From positions 1 through 7,757 of the forward strand of contig JAJBVU010000246.1 of the NCBI GenBank assembly GCA_020859645.1: DNA of 7,757 bases. The letters run 5' to 3'. The notes below the pieces were generated by a model. It was not told the origin of the DNA. It ran no database searches and was given only the letters and a program-made list of their open reading frames with translations. Positions within the stretch are counted from its first letter, which is position 1; each line of letters opens with the position of its first letter. Below are positions 6,124 through 7,757 of this stretch, piece by piece. The position numbers and the translations under genes were made by a program. The DNA is from Eubacterium sp. Its GTDB lineage: Bacteria > Bacillota > Clostridia > Lachnospirales > CAG-274.

Positions 6124-6675
6124 TCACACCTCGTTTTTAATTGTAATAAACTCGTGATGAAGGGCAGGAAGGAGCTTCTCTGTTAAATCCTTTGTTTTTA
6201 TCTTTAAGGTGCTTGTGTTTATACAGGGGTGAAAGCCTATATATTCAAGCTTTAAAACGTCCTCGTCTATTAAAAGCCCCACTCTGTTTTCAGTGTCATT
6301 CATAAGTCCCAAAACCGTCACCGAGCCGGGGGTTAAGCCCAAAAGCTCACCTAAATATTCCTCAGAAGCAAAGGACAGACGTGAAGAGCCTGCCTGACGT
6401 GAAACAGGGCCTGTTCTGAACTTTTTGTCTCCGGTTACAAGATAGAGAAAAAACTTTGACTTGTTTGCCGGGGTTAAAAACAGGTTTTTGCATATTTCAG
6501 CCCCCAAAAGGGCTTCAGCCTCCTTACAGGCTTCTATTGTAGCCGCCGCTTCGTGGTCAATTCTGTAATATTCTATACCTAAGCTGTCCAAAAGGTCATA
6601 AGAGCGAATTTCCTTTTCAAGTCTGCCATCGCAGCTTTCCGGTCTGCCTTTATAAACCCTCATTTTTTCCTGCAT
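6124..6675 (-). CDS. ProX/PrdX-type prolyl-tRNA (Ala-tRNA(Pro)) deacylase, YbaK/EbsC fold
   Basis: A free-standing trans-editing domain of the YbaK/ProX superfamily. Members of the ProX/PrdX branch hydrolyse alanine wrongly attached to tRNA(Pro) in the cytoplasm, correcting errors of prolyl-tRNA synthetase. The 183-residue protein carries family signatures in order: YDLLDSLGIEYYRIDHE at 26-42, EICKNLFL with K63/N64 at 60-67, SRLSFA at 98-103, TPGSVTVLGLMND at 115-127, and GFHPCINTSTL with H149 at 147-157. The Lys-Asn pair and the GxHP histidine correspond to active-site residues known in this branch. The ATG has AGGGAGGA at 6683-6690 with 7-nt spacing. It overlaps the 3' end of the transporter gene by 26 nt, and its stop codon abuts the HAD gene. 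An in-frame ATG at residue 5 is a less supported alternative. Its exact amino acid specificity is inferred from family. Confidence 0.92.
   Translation of the reverse strand: MQEKMRVYKGRPESCDGRLEKEIRSYDLLDSLGIEYYRIDHEAAATIEACKEAEALLGAEICKNLFLTPANKSKFFLYLVTGDKKFRTGPVSRQAGSSRLSFASEEYLGELLGLTPGSVTVLGLMNDTENRVGLLIDEDVLKLEYIGFHPCINTSTLKIKTKDLTEKLLPALHHEFITIKNEV
6126..6132 (-). promoter_or_regulatory. Shine-Dalgarno that decides the start of the HAD phosphatase gene
   Basis: On the - strand this reads GAGGTGT and ends 4 nt before the ATG at 6121-6119 (core GAGGTG with 5-nt spacing). The upstream in-frame GTG (6127-6125) is embedded in the site, so it cannot easily serve as the initiation codon. The site also overlaps the stop codon of the preceding deacylase gene, consistent with translational coupling. 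Confidence 0.7.
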
Positions 6676-7543
6676 TTTTTGTTCCTCCCTGTGTCTCGGA
6701 AATTATTATTGCCGCAAAAATAAATATAAAACCCAAAAGAAGTCTTAAGGTCAGCCTTTCGTCCTCATAAAGTATAAGTGAAAAAATTACTCCGAAAACA
6801 GATTCAAGGCTTAAAATAAGGGCTGCCGCCGAAGGGTTTGTATATTTTTGCCCTATGTTTTGAAACAAAAGTGCTACGGCGGTGGCGGCTATGCCCAAAA
6901 ACAAAAGATTGGGTATAACCGATGCCGGAATATATGCAATATGCGGCTCAAATATAAACCCCCAGCCCAGACAGCACACTGCGGCTGTTATGAACTGTAT
7001 AATAGAAAAAAGAACCGGGTCTTTATCTCCGAAGGTTTTCGCAACGGCACACATTTGAAGTGCATAGAAAAAACCGCAGAGAGCCGAAAAGAAATCGCCT
7101 TTTGAAACGGACAGTCCTCCGTCTAAGGAAACAAGGGCAAAGCCAATCATACACAAAACAGCGGCGGTTATGTTATATTTCGTGGGGCGTTTTCTGCCTA
7201 TCAACCAGTATAAAAAGGGCGTAATTATGCAGTAGCCTGCCGTCAAAAAGGCATTTTTTCCCGGTGTGGTTCCGCTTAAGCCTATGGTCTGAACGCCGTA
7301 AGCCGTCCCCAAAAGAACCCCCGTCAGAATTCCGCAGAGAACATAATCCTTATTTAAAAGCCTGAATTTTTTAAAGAAAATCACCGATAAAAAGACTGAC
7401 GCAATCAAAAACCTCAAGCCGATGGTTGTTATGGGCGGAATTATGTCTATTGAAGCCTTCAAAACCGTAAAGGAAAGCCCCCAAATTAAAGCGGCGGCAA
7501 AAAGCGCAGCCTTAGCCAAAGCGGTTATACTCGGTTTCTTCAT
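6650..7543 (-). CDS. EamA/DMT-superfamily transporter (drug/metabolite exporter type)
   Basis: An integral membrane protein of 297 residues with ten predicted transmembrane segments, at about 9-29, 35-56, 68-86, 96-114, 123-139, 150-168, 177-195, 207-226, 237-258 and 267-282. This is the usual two-repeat EamA architecture (5+5). Typical signatures are WGLSF at 21-25 near the start of repeat one and NPSAAALILSLESVFGVIFS at 236-255 in repeat two. Relatives move amino acids, metabolites or drugs, mostly outward; the substrate here cannot be assigned. The ATG has GAGG at 7551-7554 with 7-nt spacing, and this site overlaps the stop codon of the DUF4250 gene upstream. The 3' end overlaps the deacylase gene. 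The C-terminal tail after residue 283 is short and polar, expected in the cytoplasm. Confidence 0.93.
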   Translation of the reverse strand: MKKPSITALAKAALFAAALIWGLSFTVLKASIDIIPPITTIGLRFLIASVFLSVIFFKKFRLLNKDYVLCGILTGVLLGTAYGVQTIGLSGTTPGKNAFLTAGYCIITPFLYWLIGRKRPTKYNITAAVLCMIGFALVSLDGGLSVSKGDFFSALCGFFYALQMCAVAKTFGDKDPVLFSIIQFITAAVCCLGWGFIFEPHIAYIPASVIPNLLFLGIAATAVALLFQNIGQKYTNPSAAALILSLESVFGVIFSLILYEDERLTLRLLLGFIFIFAAIIISETQGGTKNAGKNEGL

Positions 7544-7552
7544 AATCTTACC

Positions 7553-7726
7553 TCAGACAAACTTGTTCAAGCCGCTGTCATAGTCGAAACCCGCAGCGGA
7601 AAGACTTTCCTCAATTTCGCTGCGGCTTTCATTCAAATCGTCACAAAGGTCGTCAAGGCTTGAATATTCGTCTCTGAGCTTTGTATTTATGTAGCTTAAA
7701 AGTATAATCGGGTCTTTGGGAAGCAT
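7553..7726 (-). CDS. DUF4250 domain-containing small protein
   Basis: A 57-residue reading frame beginning MLPKDPIILLSYINTKLRD and ending in NKFV. It matches, from memory, the DUF4250 family of short cytoplasmic proteins common in Clostridia, whose members also start with an MLPKDP-type motif, contain an SLDDLCDDL-like acidic stretch (here 23-31), and are about this length. No signal peptide, membrane segment or metal cluster is visible; it is acidic and probably mainly helical. Function is unknown. The ATG has a GGAG site 8 nt upstream (about 7735-7738 on the - strand). An earlier ATG at 7740 is out of frame. Its stop codon is 9 nt upstream of the transporter start, so it is the first visible gene of the leftward operon; any promoter lies at or beyond the right edge. 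Confidence 0.85.
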   Translation of the reverse strand: MLPKDPIILLSYINTKLRDEYSSLDDLCDDLNESRSEIEESLSAAGFDYDSGLNKFV

Positions 7727-7757
7727 TTCAATTTCTCCATTCTAATCAATATTTATC

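Noticed and set aside
6121..6127. GTG at 6127 as the HAD gene start
   Set aside because: The GTG is part of the GAGGTG ribosome binding site for the ATG at 6121, and the extra two residues match no family feature.
6848..7105. 85-codon + strand frame antisense to the EamA transporter
   Set aside because: It is a shadow of the transporter gene with no recognisable domain.

Overview
The window looks like a chromosomal segment of a low-to-moderate GC Gram-positive anaerobe, most likely a gut-type Clostridia (Oscillospirales/Ruminococcaceae-like). This is an inference from the lipoprotein-type PstS, the strong GGAGG ribosome binding sites, the clostridial PrdX/ProX-type tRNA editing protein and a DUF4250 microprotein. 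Nothing in the sequence fixes the species.

Left half, + strand (1-4211): a high-affinity phosphate uptake operon in the classic order pstS (5' end cut by the window edge), pstC, pstA, pstB, phoU. PstS is the lipid-anchored phosphate-binding protein, PstC and PstA form the membrane channel, PstB is the ATPase, and PhoU is the peripheral regulator that normally links the transporter to a phosphate-sensing kinase. No two-component genes follow phoU here. A strong hairpin with a T-run lies between pstS and pstC. pstS also has a visibly different codon choice (no ATA in the mature part) from the membrane genes. Both features fit high PstS output relative to the rest of the complex.

Middle (4212-4495): a 284-bp gap between convergent operons. 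It holds a roughly 176-bp imperfect inverted repeat with 12-bp perfect ends and a nested 12-bp central hairpin (a MITE-like or structured-RNA element), followed by a bidirectional intrinsic terminator that serves both operons.

Right half, - strand (7726 down to 4496): five tightly packed genes read leftward: a 57-codon DUF4250 protein, an EamA/DMT-family transporter, a ProX/PrdX-type Ala-tRNA(Pro) deacylase, a Cof-type HAD phosphatase, and a nitrilase-superfamily amidohydrolase of the omega-amidase (YafV/Nit2) type. Gaps range from 15 nt down to a 26-nt overlap, so one transcript is likely. The set suggests metabolite/translation housekeeping more than one linear pathway. I saw no CRISPR array, tRNA, rRNA, transposase gene or phage gene. 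The least explained elements are the intergenic palindrome and the biological logic of the five-gene operon.
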